Assembly: GCA_001986395.2 (NCBI GenBank)
Contig: MQVO02000152.1
Location: 1 to 21,135, forward strand
DNA length: 21,135 nt
DNA from: Irpex lacteus
Taxonomy: Eukaryota > Basidiomycota > Agaricomycetes > Polyporales > Irpicaceae
Reading direction: 5' to 3'
A model generated the notes under the pieces. It was not told the origin of the DNA, did not search any database, and worked only from the letters and a program-made list of their open reading frames with translations. This document shows, one piece after another, positions 8,351 through 19,003 of this stretch; positions within the stretch are counted from its first letter, which is position 1, and each line of letters opens with the position of its first letter. A program made the position numbers and the translations under genes.

Positions 8351-9364
8351 GCCGCTCACCTCCGCCAGTGATCAGCTCTAACCGAGTCTAAGTAATTTAT
8401 CCGTTACTAGCATTTACCCGTCACTACGTGACGATAGACTATGACGGCCATGTACACATGTCTCAGTAATGTCCGCAGTCTGCAAAGAGCAGTAAGTATA
8501 GTGGGCAAACATTTGTACACCGGACATCACGCCCTTATTGCTTCTGCTAAGTGAGGCTTGGGTTAGTACGGACTCGAAGTCCGTGTAAGAGCTTGAAGTA
8601 CCCGCATGAACAGAGGCTGTGACTTGGAGTGTTGCATACGTGCGATAACTTTCAGTGCAATAAGGTGAACATCTTTCGCAGAGTGTCCGGTGCATAGGCG
8701 AGGGTGAAGGTGCTACAGCAGGTGTCTTGAGTTGCAGCGGTGACAGGGGTCTGGCCAGATACCATAACAGGCAGGAGCGAGTACCATAAAAGGGAAAGAC
8801 TAAAAGAGGCAGCCGGGGTCGGGGCTATCCAATTATAATAAAGATGGGCTGTAGTTTTGGATTCGGCTGTATTGGTATCAATTCTTCTGCTCTTCTTTAT
8901 TGGTGTACTGGGCCATAATAGCCAAAACCCGTGACTCCGTCATAAAAGAAAGAGAGGAGGCAGAGACTTAGAACCTCAGGAATGCCTTAGCTGGCGCTAT
9001 TGCACGCAGCAACGACAATCCCACAATGAAATCAACCTGTTGGACCGGCATTTGCCTCAGTGGTCCCGACCTACCCAAGCGGATCAGCGTCGAGGAGGAT
9101 TACCGACTATCACGGCCGTAGAATCATATGCAGCACACATAATAGAAAGCTTAGCCCCACGCATGGGTGCCAGAAGAAAGCCGACAATCGTGATCCATAC
9201 TAGGCGAGCCCTCCGTATCACCGAAGCGTCCGACTTACCCTTGAAAGTACAAGCGGAATGCTACCCGGGTCTGAGGTAGCTATACGGGGACAATCCTACT
9301 TCTTATGAATATTATAGCGTTTCATGCCGTATTTCAGGATTATCAAATGCCAATTCTCCATTTA
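8351..9364. other. Intergenic, no gene recognised
   Basis: Nothing recognisable on either strand. A plus-strand frame at 9040-9279 and a minus-strand frame at 8414-8695 are open but lack motifs, and the former has no ATG at its 5' end. A 6-bp stem (CGTCAC-TAC-GTGACG) lies at 8418-8432. Confidence 0.45.
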
Positions 9365-9556
9365 CAGTCGTTTGCACAATAATAGAGCGGGTCGGAAGCT
9401 GCACCTGGTGGGCATGTGCTGACTTTAAAGCAGCGCTGATTCGGAACGCGGCACTCACTGTCCAAAATTTTGCGTATTAGCGTCCGCATTCTTTCTCACC
9501 GGATCACGACGTGTTTCAGTGAGGCAAAGATTGCTCTATCATTGCGCAAACGGCTG
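9365..9556 (+). mobile_element. pogo/Tc1-mariner-like MITE, complete
   Basis: A 192-bp element beginning CAGTCGTTTGCACAATAATA and ending TATCATTGCGCAAACGGCTG. The ends form a ~24-bp terminal inverted repeat with few mismatches. It is flanked on both sides by TA (9363-9364 and 9557-9558), the target duplication of Tc1/mariner/pogo transposons, whose pogo branch has CAG...CTG ends. It has no coding capacity. The interior (GCTGCACCTGGTGGGCATGT and following) matches the 16887-17111 element in reverse complement, confirming a family. Confidence 0.82.
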
Positions 9557-10804
9557 TAAATAAGCGGTCCTGCGCATGTACGTCGTTTTATTATTGCTCG
9601 TAAATTCAGCTGCAAAGTGTTTGCTTCGTGTGCGCTACTGTGGCATCTACCATACTGGTCGTCGAAGACACTTATTCTGAGACCGAAATGTCCAGAGCTA
9701 GAGAGCTAGCTACTTTGGAGCTAAAATCACCATATTTATGACTTCCTTGCGTTTCATCTGTGCCAAACCGTGCTTAGTACATACTCAATCCAATATCTAT
9801 GGTTAAATCTAAAACTAAGAACGACATTTATTGAACCGCGGTCTCTCTTCAACATATAAAGTTGCAGCTTTTGTACTGTAGACATCATTGCTCTCTTGAG
9901 TTTATAGCGCTCTAAACCTATGAGATCAATCAAATTTCCCTCAAACATACGCCCAGGAGTTGTGGCACGGTGCATATTATGTGATAGACGTTTCAAGTCA
10001 GAATCGCAGCTCCACTTGCTATGACAGGTATTATATTTGAAGACAGCTATTCCATGCAAGAGACGAGCTATCAAAGCTGCGATTGATACACCACACGGGC
10101 CTTCAGCTTACCAGGCCGCTGGTGGTGACTCGCGCTTTGAACCATGACAAGAGGAACCTTGACGTTCATATCGAGATAACCAATGCAATACTTCCCCTCA
10201 ATGTCTTTTGAAGACTTGTCAGTGCTTAAACCTGAGTTTAGCATCAGGATGCTGCCGTGTGCCGTGAATGATAATTTCTGTTAGTTTCCGTGGGTAGAGA
10301 TGCTGTAATTAGAGTATCTTAACTCGGAATGGAGAGCATCTCTGACTGCATAATTGAGGATGTTTTCTGCGAACTATGTGATGAGATATAAAGAAACTAT
10401 AGCCACCTGTCGATAAAAATGGCGGAACATCGGATTGTCGTAGACATTATATTATGATTATACAATACAAAGCATAAACAGAATACTTTTTCAACCAATT
10501 CTTTCTTTACGGCTTTTAGCCGAATACGACTTGGGAAGATTTATACCCGATGCGATCAGTGACTGGAAGAAACAAACTCTCCTGCATATCTTAGCGGGTG
10601 AGCCCGAATATTTCTCAAAGACTCGTTTCAAACTCCTTTCCAAACCATTTTATTGAGGGCTACTCCCTTAAATACCACAAAATCAGCGCGTATACTCACA
10701 GATAGACTCCATACTCTGCCCTCGCCATGGGGAAATCTCTTGCCTTTGTCCTTCTTCTTTGCCCGTGCATATGGGCCTGCGATACTTGGCAGGCGCGTGT
10801 CAAG
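9557..10804. other. Intergenic upstream of the helicase gene
   Basis: No gene recognised. The longest open frame is on the minus strand at 9754-10074 (106 codons, rich in R, L, Y and H), without motif or visible intron structure. The stretch must hold the helicase promoter, but no clear TATA box was found. A pyrimidine-rich run near 10737-10762 lies just before the chosen start. Confidence 0.45.
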
Positions 10805-13800
10805 ATGTCCTCTGAGCCTTGGAAGTCCCCAAGAAGATTTTTCAACGGCAAAGAAACTATGTCTGAGCAAATGGCCAAAAATATCCACGCTCTTCAAGAA
10901 AGCGTGCTTGACGCGTTCCAAGGTTCCAAGGAGGGAAGCCTCCAGCTTGCTTGGAAACAGTACAACACAGACCCTGGATTGTGTCGCCAATGGAAGGACT
11001 GGGTATCTGCTCAGAAGAAGTGCTGGGACATCTCAACATCGATTGACGAATGCTTGGAAGCGCAGGGGTTTGACTTGGGAGCCCTAGTTCGTTATGGCAA
11101 GAAGCGTGAGGTATGTGGGCGATATATATTCACCGTTTCAATAATGTCATGGCATGCGTATATCTCAGCTTCTATCAAGCTCCATCTCCGCCCTATCGCA
11201 ACACAATTCCGCAATACTGCAGCATCTTCTCGGTGACGAGCCTAGTGGTGCATATCTTCCAGGATGTGGATGGATTCCTGAGGCATTGTTCTTTGCCGAG
11301 TTTCTACTCAAGGAGCTTACATACCCAAAACTCAAGGGTCGAATTGATCGACGGGTTAAGAAGGCTGAAAAGGAATTGGAGCTCCTTGATCGCTATTGGC
11401 TTGGTATGCTATCACTGTGCCTACAAAGGAGCTCTGACTAACTGCCTTGCAGAGGTTCAAAAAGGAAAAGCACATCCCTTCCAATCCACATCCGCGTGGA
11501 TTAAGCAGGCTAGGCTTTGTAAAGACCTCATAAGCTTCTTTGACACGCCAGCAGATGCCAGGAGGCAGCTGGAAATTGACTCTGATCTGGAACAGGTCAA
11601 AAATGTCTATATGTCTGACGGAGATGTCTCAAAAATAGAGACAAAGAGTACGTGCAATGACTATTGTCAAATTTACAGCATTTCTGATATCTGTTGCTCG
11701 TATCAGTCAGTTCACGCCATAGACAGTCTATGAAGAGCTTTGCATCCCCAGAATTACTTTCCAAAGTGAGGGCGGAGCTGAATTCTTTCGTGAGCACGGA
11801 GCTGCATCCTTGCAGCTTTACGGAGGAGTACGTTGAGCTTCCTCAGCTTGGAGAGGATGTCAACCCCCACTATCGAGACTTCACCGCTGAGGAATTATAC
11901 GAAAGCATGGGGTTGAAAGGTCATGGCATACCAGGCATGGCTAACATACGCCGATAAAAGCCGCGTTTATACCCTTTGGGATGACACACCTGAGGCGCAA
12001 GCCTTTTGGTCAAGCAACACGAACTACAATGAGAAGGAATCTGTGAAATATCCCTGGCATCAAGTCGTTGGTATCCATAAAGGAGTAGGGCAGATGATCA
12101 TGGAAGAGCCATACTTTCTGTTTGACGCAGTCGGCGTTGGAAAAACGCCACAGGCAACGGGAATTTTTCTGATGCGCTCATTCATAGCCGAGTACTATGC
12201 TCAAAATAAATGCTATCCTCCTGCTTGGGGTGCGCACAATTTTAGGCCTCTAATTACAACATAAATTGATTGCTCTTCTGTAGCTAAGCTGAAAAACTCT
12301 GACCGCCCCATCAAAGACGGAGTTACAGTTATTGTGGCCCCTCTGACGCTTATTCCACAATGGGAAAGAGAGCTGAGAACGTTTGTCTGTCCAGGCTTTA
12401 TTGACATCGAAGTATGCCTCGGTAGTTACGCCAACAGAAAATCTTCAAATTTTTGGAGTGGGGCGTTCAATGGTAGTGGCCATAGGCTATCTTCCAGAGT
12501 TATTCTCATTTCCCAGCCAGTGCGTCACATATAATACATTGTTCTCACTTAATCACTCAGCGAAACCATCTATCCATAGGCTTTAACGAGCGATGCAAAG
12601 CATGCTCTTACAGCCAAGGGAAATCTAACCATTAACCAGGAGAAGCTCCAAAACACAATCTTCCATCAGACCATCGGAACTTTGGTCGTAGACGAGGTCC
12701 ACACTTACAGGAACACCAATAAGGCGTCACAGGCGCTGAGGCAGTTGTCAGCTCAGGCTGCCTTTACTTGCATGCTCACTGCAACCCCAATTGTCACCCA
12801 TCCGCGGGTGCGTTAATATTATAGCCTAATAGCTGCAAAAGTTTAATAGATTCTTATAGGATGGATATCAACTCGCATATCTGGCTGGGATACACATCGA
12901 TCCCACGCTCCCGTTGACAATGAGAAAAGCGTTGGCAAAGGCAAAGCGTGATGACAAGAAAGACGAAGAGGAATGGCTGGGATCTGAAAGCCCTGAAGGA
13001 ATTAAACAGGAGCTGATGGCAGGCAAACAGTCAGAACGCGGCATGAAGCATTATCGTCTCGCTTGTCTGGACTTCATTGCAATCCTTCGGCCTTTCTTTC
13101 TTGAGAACTCCGTGCGGAGAACTCTAAAATCTCGGGACAATCGGGGTCATCCTATCTGGGAAATACGGGATCCACTAGATGTTGTCATGCATCTTGAACC
13201 GACCAAGATGGAGAAGGAGGTCACTTCTGAGATGGCAAAAAACGCATCAGAAGCCAGGGATACAGGCGCCAAGTTCAAACATGTATGTTTTATGCGTCTT
13301 TGTGCTTAAAACAAAGTCCAACATTAATTATGTGTCCCAGACGTTTTATCTTGATGCACGAAACTCGACCCTGCACGTTTGCTTCACGGATCACATCCTA
13401 AGAGACTTTCACATACCCATGCGACTTGAACAGTATCGTGATCTTCCATCAACTAAGATCGACACAATGATACACATCATTTCTTGGCACAGAAAGCAGC
13501 CTGGTCTTCCCCCACTTCGGGTTGAAAACGCAAACTGCAGAAACTACTTTGTCATTGACCTTGTCACGTCAATGACTACGCCAAAGAGACGTAGTTCCTC
13601 CATCCCTCCCGGATGGAACTCGCCAGGTGAACATGTTTTGGGTAGCACCGAACTTCAAGATGGCCCTCAGCGTGTGAACGAGCCTCCAGAGTCCGGTTCG
13701 TGCCTTTGATTTGGAGAAGCTTACCCGTCATTAATCGACCCATACGTTTTTAGTGCGCCGCGGACGACTTTGCAGTCGTGGAACTGTCCAGTTAGCAGAC

Positions 13801-15795
13801 GCAGCAGGTAAGCCTGAAGCTCCGTGGCCACGCAGGCTTCGACGAAGCGAAAGTACGCTGGGACTTTGCTATAAAATGCCTACAATGGATGATATGAAGA
13901 GGCCACCTCCTGATAAGGTCATAATTTACTCCGCCTTCCCTGTCCACAATAAATATTTGTGCAAGGTAAATGAAGCAAATATGAAACAGTAAAATCAAAT
14001 CTATAGAAGCTCACATATGCAATTCCAGATTCTAGGCTTTTTTGACGTTCATCCCTTTGAGATTGATGGCACAAAAACCTTACGAGAGCGTGCAGAAGAG
14101 CTTGCTCGCTTCCGAGAGTCGCCCAATTTTGAGGTTTTATTTGTTTCCAGTGTAGGGACAACTGGTCTTAATCTGGAATGTGCAAACATTCTCATCATAC
14201 TTGTGGGTGCTTTAATTTTTACAGCGCCTTACACTGACACATTTTGCAGGATGTGCTGTGGTCGAAGCAAGACGACACACAGCTGATTGGCCGTTTGCAA
14301 CGCCGTGGTCAAACCAAGCTTGTTATTGTCTATAGGCTGTTGATAAAGGATTCCCCGGATGTGTTCTTGAACGATATCTCGTTTAACAAGTCGATAATGC
14401 ACGACACATTCATGGCAAATGAAACTGGCTGGAGTACGTGGAATAAATCTACCCTATCATGTAGCGAGCTGATCCTAAATTTATTCCGCAGAAAAAAATG
14501 CTCATGGAGAACACACATCCGGATAGCGACAGCGACGACGAGGGTCAGGGTGGTGTCAGCATGCATCCAAAGCATGCGTGTCCCAAGACGCCTAGAGATC
14601 AAGCACGCAAGCGGAAAGCGGGGGAGGAAAGCAGGAATAGGAGCTCCAAGAGATCCAAGAACAGCTCCAAGTCACATTCGCTGAAGTGCTCAACCTCCTT
14701 GTCAAATATCACACCGAGTCAAGCGCCATCGGCCGCGGAAATAAGCTCCTACTACAGCCCTCCCACACGTCCAGAATTTTCTCATAACAACGGTATACAA
14801 CACGAACGTGACCACTTCCCACAGCTCCTGAGCCTGGATCGTCCGTTCCTCTTAATCGCATCCAATCGCCTCCCTCCTCATCCCCTGGATGCGTGGAAAG
14901 TATTAGTGACTCTTCGTCGCTTGTCCCTGTTGCCAATGTGACCGTGAAGAGCGTTGTTACCCGGTCTAATGGGCATTACGTACACAGAAGATGACTTTCC
15001 TGATCTCATCGCTCCACCCATGCCTGCCGAGTCTGGCGCCATCCCCATGACCGCGGAAAACTTGTCCCATCTCAGCGAGTTTTGATCCTGAGGATAAACA
15101 CGATCAGCTCAGAAACAGCAATGCATGGGATGTATTGAGTGCAAGTGTAGGAGCTGGAGGGCTTGGGATTCCGGAGATTCTTGAGAAGCTGGCCTCCGCT
15201 CTAGGAGAAACACCTGACAAACATTGGAACTCCATAATCGATGGATTAATGATGGAGGACGATCAGCTTGAAGATGCTGAAATGGTTCATGAAGTTAACA
15301 GGCGCTTGTCCTCGCTGCGTGCTTGTCACATACCTTTGCCACCGGACCAATCTTCTTCCTCCATTCCATGCATAAATCCTCAATTGCTAGGTATGTAAGA
15401 TAGCGCTCATAACAAACTGGGAACTTACTTTGTCATTGAACTTAGTCAAGTCCTCCGCTCCACCTTTGAAGCGAGCAAGGGCCTCCTCATCCGTGTCCTC
15501 GAGCTCTGCGTGCGTAAGCTCCGGTCTTCAAGATACGTCTTCGCCGAGGTGTGAGATCGAGTCACCGTTGAGAAGCAAGTTGCCTACGAAGAACAGCACC
15601 TCAACAAGAGCTCTAACTCAGCAGAGGCGTTCCCAGCAAGAGGGCTCTTCAAAGAAGTCTGGGCTGACTATCAAGGCCTCCAATGACATAACTTTACAAG
15701 GAGAATCCATCGTTGGACTGCTGCGAGTGGGCTCCATGCCCTTGGATACTCGACTTGCGAGGTCACGGGGGGTGAAAAAGTCCAGAAATTCATGA
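10805..15795 (+). CDS. SNF2-family DExH helicase/ATPase gene, 14 exons, with frame breaks
   Basis: SNF2 ATPases use ATP to translocate on DNA and remodel chromatin, so nuclear action is expected. Exons with phase-matched GT...AG junctions: 10805-11110, 11169-11403, 11453-11647, 11707-~11919, ~11921-12229, 12284-12519, 12580-12807, 12860-13282, 13341-13695, 13754-13965, 14029-14202, 14250-14433, 14492-15390, 15446-15795. There is no intron between the fourth and fifth segments, only a frame break. Motifs: Walker A GVGKT at 12133-12147 (~residue 388), motif Ia IVAPLTLIPQWE, DEVH at 12691-12702 (~536), TATP at 12778-12789, motif V VGTTGLNLE near 14152 (~946) and motif VI QLIGRLQRRGQ at 14280-14312 (~973). 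Total ~1,440 residues. The ~385 residues before Walker A match no domain I know. The C-terminal tail is Ser/Lys-rich with NLS-like KRK...KRSK and LKRAR. Frame breaks occur near 11920, 14492 (A7), 14760-14812, 14971 (GGG) and 15080 (TTTT). The frame at 13500-13890 is also ambiguous. I chose M at 10805; an upstream ATG at 10727 would add a signal-peptide-like stretch unlikely for a nuclear helicase. May be a young pseudogene. Confidence 0.85.
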
Positions 15796-16886
15796 CGTTT
15801 CTGTTTCTCTACTTGACACTGTCGTATCATATGTCAACTTCAATTACATTTGTATTCATCCAGGGTGTGAGCAGTGATTTATCGAACAGACAAAAGGATA
15901 ATCTACGAGCGGTGGTGTGAGTGTCAATGCCAGAAAAGTATAGTTAGCAGAAACCAGGGTATTGCACACCACGCTCGTGCCATGCGTAGTCAAGATTGAA
16001 TCTCAAAAAATAGATGGGGCCATCTTGTCAGTATAAGTAAAGGGAGTGACTAGGGTTAACATTGATAAAAATGTCATCGGTGACTGGCTTCACTGAAGAT
16101 AATTAGCAGCTCCTTACATCTGGGATGTCAGTGCATGCCAGTGACATAGCGCTGCCATCACTTATGAAGAGAGTTCTAAGTACTCACTAAGTTGATGGCG
16201 ACCTCTCCTTGCCAGACATTGCACTCAGCCGCAAGTGCAAAATCAGCGGTCCCGGTGGCGCGCTCGGGAACGTACTGGTACTAGTGGTAGTGCGACACGT
16301 TGTGGTGCAGTTCTTGGGAGGAACTTTGAGAAAGGGAGAATAGACGGAGGGGGGAGAGCAGGCAATTCGCGTCGTTTCCGGCCCCGGGCTTAAAACTTGC
16401 TGAGCCGTCGGGTGATTGCGACATGGTTCTGCAATAGGCAGTGGGGCGACCGTATCTCGACCTAGCACCAGTACACACGATGATCAATGACTCACCACTC
16501 CCTCTCACCGGAAGTTGTCCATGGAGTAAAATGGACAAGAGAATTCTTGTCAGTGTTCCTTCAAGTTGAGCTTGCAAAATTAAAACAGTTCACAAGGCTA
16601 GTCGATGTATAGGACACCGGATAATCCGTCTACGGCAGCCAGAGGAGGGCTATTGCACGATATGTGGGCCAAAACTATTATATACAGACACATATGTTGA
16701 CATGATGTTAGATTTTTGTAAAACAAACACCGCATAGCACATCAAACTTAAAGTCAAGTTGTTTATGCATATTCTTGCCCGGGCTCTTTCGTTTCTCACA
16801 GCATAGGTGTCCGACGCCATCGGGCGAGATGTCCCTCATCATGCCCTACTCCTACATAGCGTTGCAGAGTAAATCGGTCATTGTTA
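15796..16886. other. Intergenic, weak minus-strand candidate only
   Basis: The downstream flank of the helicase has no recognisable gene. On the minus strand, 16577-16187 holds two overlapping open frames (98 and 93 codons), rich in P, S and T. A possible 47-nt intron starts GTGAGAGG and ends GTGCTAG, so a small unrecognised spliced gene is conceivable. There is no homology-type evidence and I would not annotate it. Confidence 0.4.
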
Positions 16887-17111
16887 CAGCCATTTGCACG
16901 ACATTAGAGCGATAGTCGCCTCACACAGATATGGGTGCAGGATCTAAACACGCCGTGATCCGGTGAGATAAATATATCACCCAGCAAAACGGTCTCGCAG
17001 AATGCGGCCGCTGGTACGCGGAATTCTACGTTCTGAATCGAAGCTGCCTCAAATTCAACACATGCCCACCAGGTGCAGCGTTCGACAGCTCTGTTCTTCT
17101 GCAAAGGACTG
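16887..17111 (-). mobile_element. pogo/Tc1-mariner-like MITE, complete but diverged
   Basis: Begins TA|CAGCCATTTGCACGACATTA and ends TTCTGCAAAGGACTG|TA, with TA on both sides (16885-16886 and 17112-17113). The reverse complement contains GCTGCACCTGGTGGGCATGT, identical to the 9365-9556 element, so this copy is inverted relative to that one. At 225 bp it is longer, keeping a middle section (TCACCCAGCAAAACGGTCTC and neighbours) that is shared with 7650-7835 but missing from the 9365 copy. Confidence 0.8.
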
Positions 17112-17573
17112 TACCATCAAGAAGTGATAGCTCTAGCTCAATAATCAATACTCTACTAGTAGCAGGTCCTTTGCCATTAAGTAATATCATATGTGGGTGG
17201 AGACGGAGATTTGCTCGCTTCTACCATTGTAGGTCGTTTGAAACCCTTTAGTTTCTACCACACACTTAACCTAAGATACAGTAGACCCATTACACTTTCG
17301 AGAGGAAATAAAACAACGACGTTGTACGTAAAGCAAAGTCTTGCATCTTTGATTTCTCGCAGGGTAGCAGACGCTCGTACCGTGGCAATACAAAAGCTCG
17401 GATCTCGCCTCAAATGAAAACTTATTTCAAGCCACATCCCACAAGAACCTGCGTTGCATATCCTAAAAATCACGAGACTCAGAACAGCTTTTGCATTATC
17501 CATGAGGTAAGACTTACTTACTATCGCCCAATGCTAGTGGTCAGTTAACATCGACGCACGCTCAGAGTGGGAC
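17112..17573. other. Short intergenic stretch before second F-box gene
   Basis: No gene recognised. A 74-codon plus-strand frame at 17193-17417 has no motif. The stretch probably contains the promoter of the F-box gene at 17574; no definite element was found. Confidence 0.45.
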
Positions 17574-19003
17574 ATGAGTCACGAGAAACTGAGAAGAAAG
17601 CTTTTGTGTTTGAAGGAGCACGAAGAGTCGTTGCGAATGGTTAATTCGACGAATCCCCCCTCGAGACTCTGCCCTGAGCTTCTATCTGAGATATTTATTT
17701 GGCTGTATACCATGCTCCATGTTCCAGGACGTGCCATTCAAAGCGGTGAAAAAGAACGAGGCGAGAGTCTTCCATATTCGTGGCTTGTTGTGACACACGT
17801 GTGTCGCCACTGGCGCGTGGCGTCACTCAGTACTTCTCAGCTGTGGAATACTATTTGGGTCACATGGAACACAGAATTCGTTCAAGAAAATGCTCCGGCG
17901 TAGCATGTCGCGGAATCTTACGATCAACATCATGCGGCCGCCATCATATTCGCTCTACCTACCCCAAGCCGACTGCCTTGGGTTGGTTTTCTCTTCTCTT
18001 CATAGGATAGAGAGAATATGTGGTGAAATCCATTTAGACTGAGGGAGAAGGCTCGCAACATTGATGGAAGTAATGTGAAGGATCTTGTGCTAAGAAGACC
18101 CGCTTTACACGTACTAAACACAGAGTACAGTGCAAGCATCGATGGTTATCTGGGATCTTGTCATCTTCCCAATCTGGACCGCCTAGAGCTCTACTTCTAC
18201 TCGCAGAGCTGGGCTGAAAACCTTTGCCGGCCTACTCTCAAACACCTGACGTTACACGGGGAGGAGAAAAATTTCGTACATGGAATACACTTCGAGGGAC
18301 CCACCAGCTTATCTCATTTGGTGGAAATGCTTATTAACCTTCCACTTCTCGAAACGTTGCGACTACAGTTTGCCCTCCGTACGCCAAGCCTCAGTGATCA
18401 TATGGCCAAAGTGGCCGACCTCCCCTGCCTTACATCGTTTGAGATCACGGCACATTGTGCCTCCACGTGCTCCCTCGCTCTGGAGCATCTATCGTTCTCC
18501 ACAGACACCACACTATCTGTGGAGTGCCCTGGAGTCAACGAGCATGAACTCGCAGGGCTCTTTCTCTCCATGAAGAAGAAAATGTACCCCACTCATGAGC
18601 ACAGTGGGGAGAGCGAAAAACGCTCTGAAGATCTATACAGTGGAGTTACGTATTGAGGACAATAGCCTTCGTCTTAGAGGATGGAAGAAACACTACGGCG
18701 TCATGAAGCTGGTCAAGAACGAGCCTCTAGCACATCCGCAGCTCGACATGGTGCTTTGGAGGGATTGGGAGGGGATTTGGTTTGATCAATTCGAACCGCT
18801 TGTTGTTCTGGAAATCTTCCGCGCCGCCACTATCGAGTCGATGGTAATTGGATGGAGACAAACCTGCATTGCGGCTCGCAGGGGGAGAGTTGGCAAGAAG
18901 GGTCTCGGAGATGCCCAAGCTGCGCGAGCTATGTATCGGTCCAATTTCGGGTGAGCATGATCCTGCGAGGATTTATTCCTGCATGAACGAAGTATCTTCA
19001 TGA
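17574..19003 (+). pseudogene. F-box / leucine-rich-repeat-like protein gene, frameshifted
   Basis: Typical agaric F-box protein (SCF adaptor by family). The ATG at 17574 opens with a charged, coiled-coil-like stretch (EKLRRKLLCLKEHEESL). The F-box follows: RLCPELLSEIFIWLY, then VTHVCRHWRVASLSTSQLWN. Downstream are LRR-like blocks: RRSMSRNLTINIM (17896 on), LPNLDRLELYFYS, RPTLKHLTLHGE, LPLLETLRLQFAL, and finally MPKLRELCIGPISGEH ending at a TGA at 19001-19003. The blocks lie in different frames. The frame shifts near 17887 (AAAA run; one base fewer restores it), near 18039 (one base missing), near 18575-18600 and near 18858. No in-frame stop remains inside the blocks once these shifts are allowed. 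No phase-consistent introns explain the shifts. It is either a recently broken gene or several consensus errors; total length would be ~470 residues. Confidence 0.75.

Noticed and set aside
7861..8358. 8-bp hAT target-site duplication around the GAGTCGA element
   Set aside because: The flanks GTCCAACT and GCCGCTCA do not match, so hAT membership could not be confirmed.
9754..10074. 106-codon minus-strand open frame as a gene
   Set aside because: No motif, no intron structure and no supporting context; such lengths occur by chance here.
10727..10804. Upstream ATG giving a hydrophobic, signal-peptide-like N-terminus on the helicase
   Set aside because: A secretory signal does not fit a nuclear SNF2 protein, and the stretch lies in a pyrimidine-rich region typical of fungal leaders. 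The downstream ATG at 10805 was preferred, though cDNA is needed to settle it.
11920..11960. Short intron (GTCATG...AAAAG with a CTAAC branch motif) to explain the frame change
   Set aside because: The phase does not match the following exon. Removing one base from a short homopolymer gives a continuous sensible reading instead.
16187..16577. Small spliced minus-strand gene
   Set aside because: The P/S/T-rich frames and a possible intron are suggestive, but nothing is recognisable and both frames are equally plausible.
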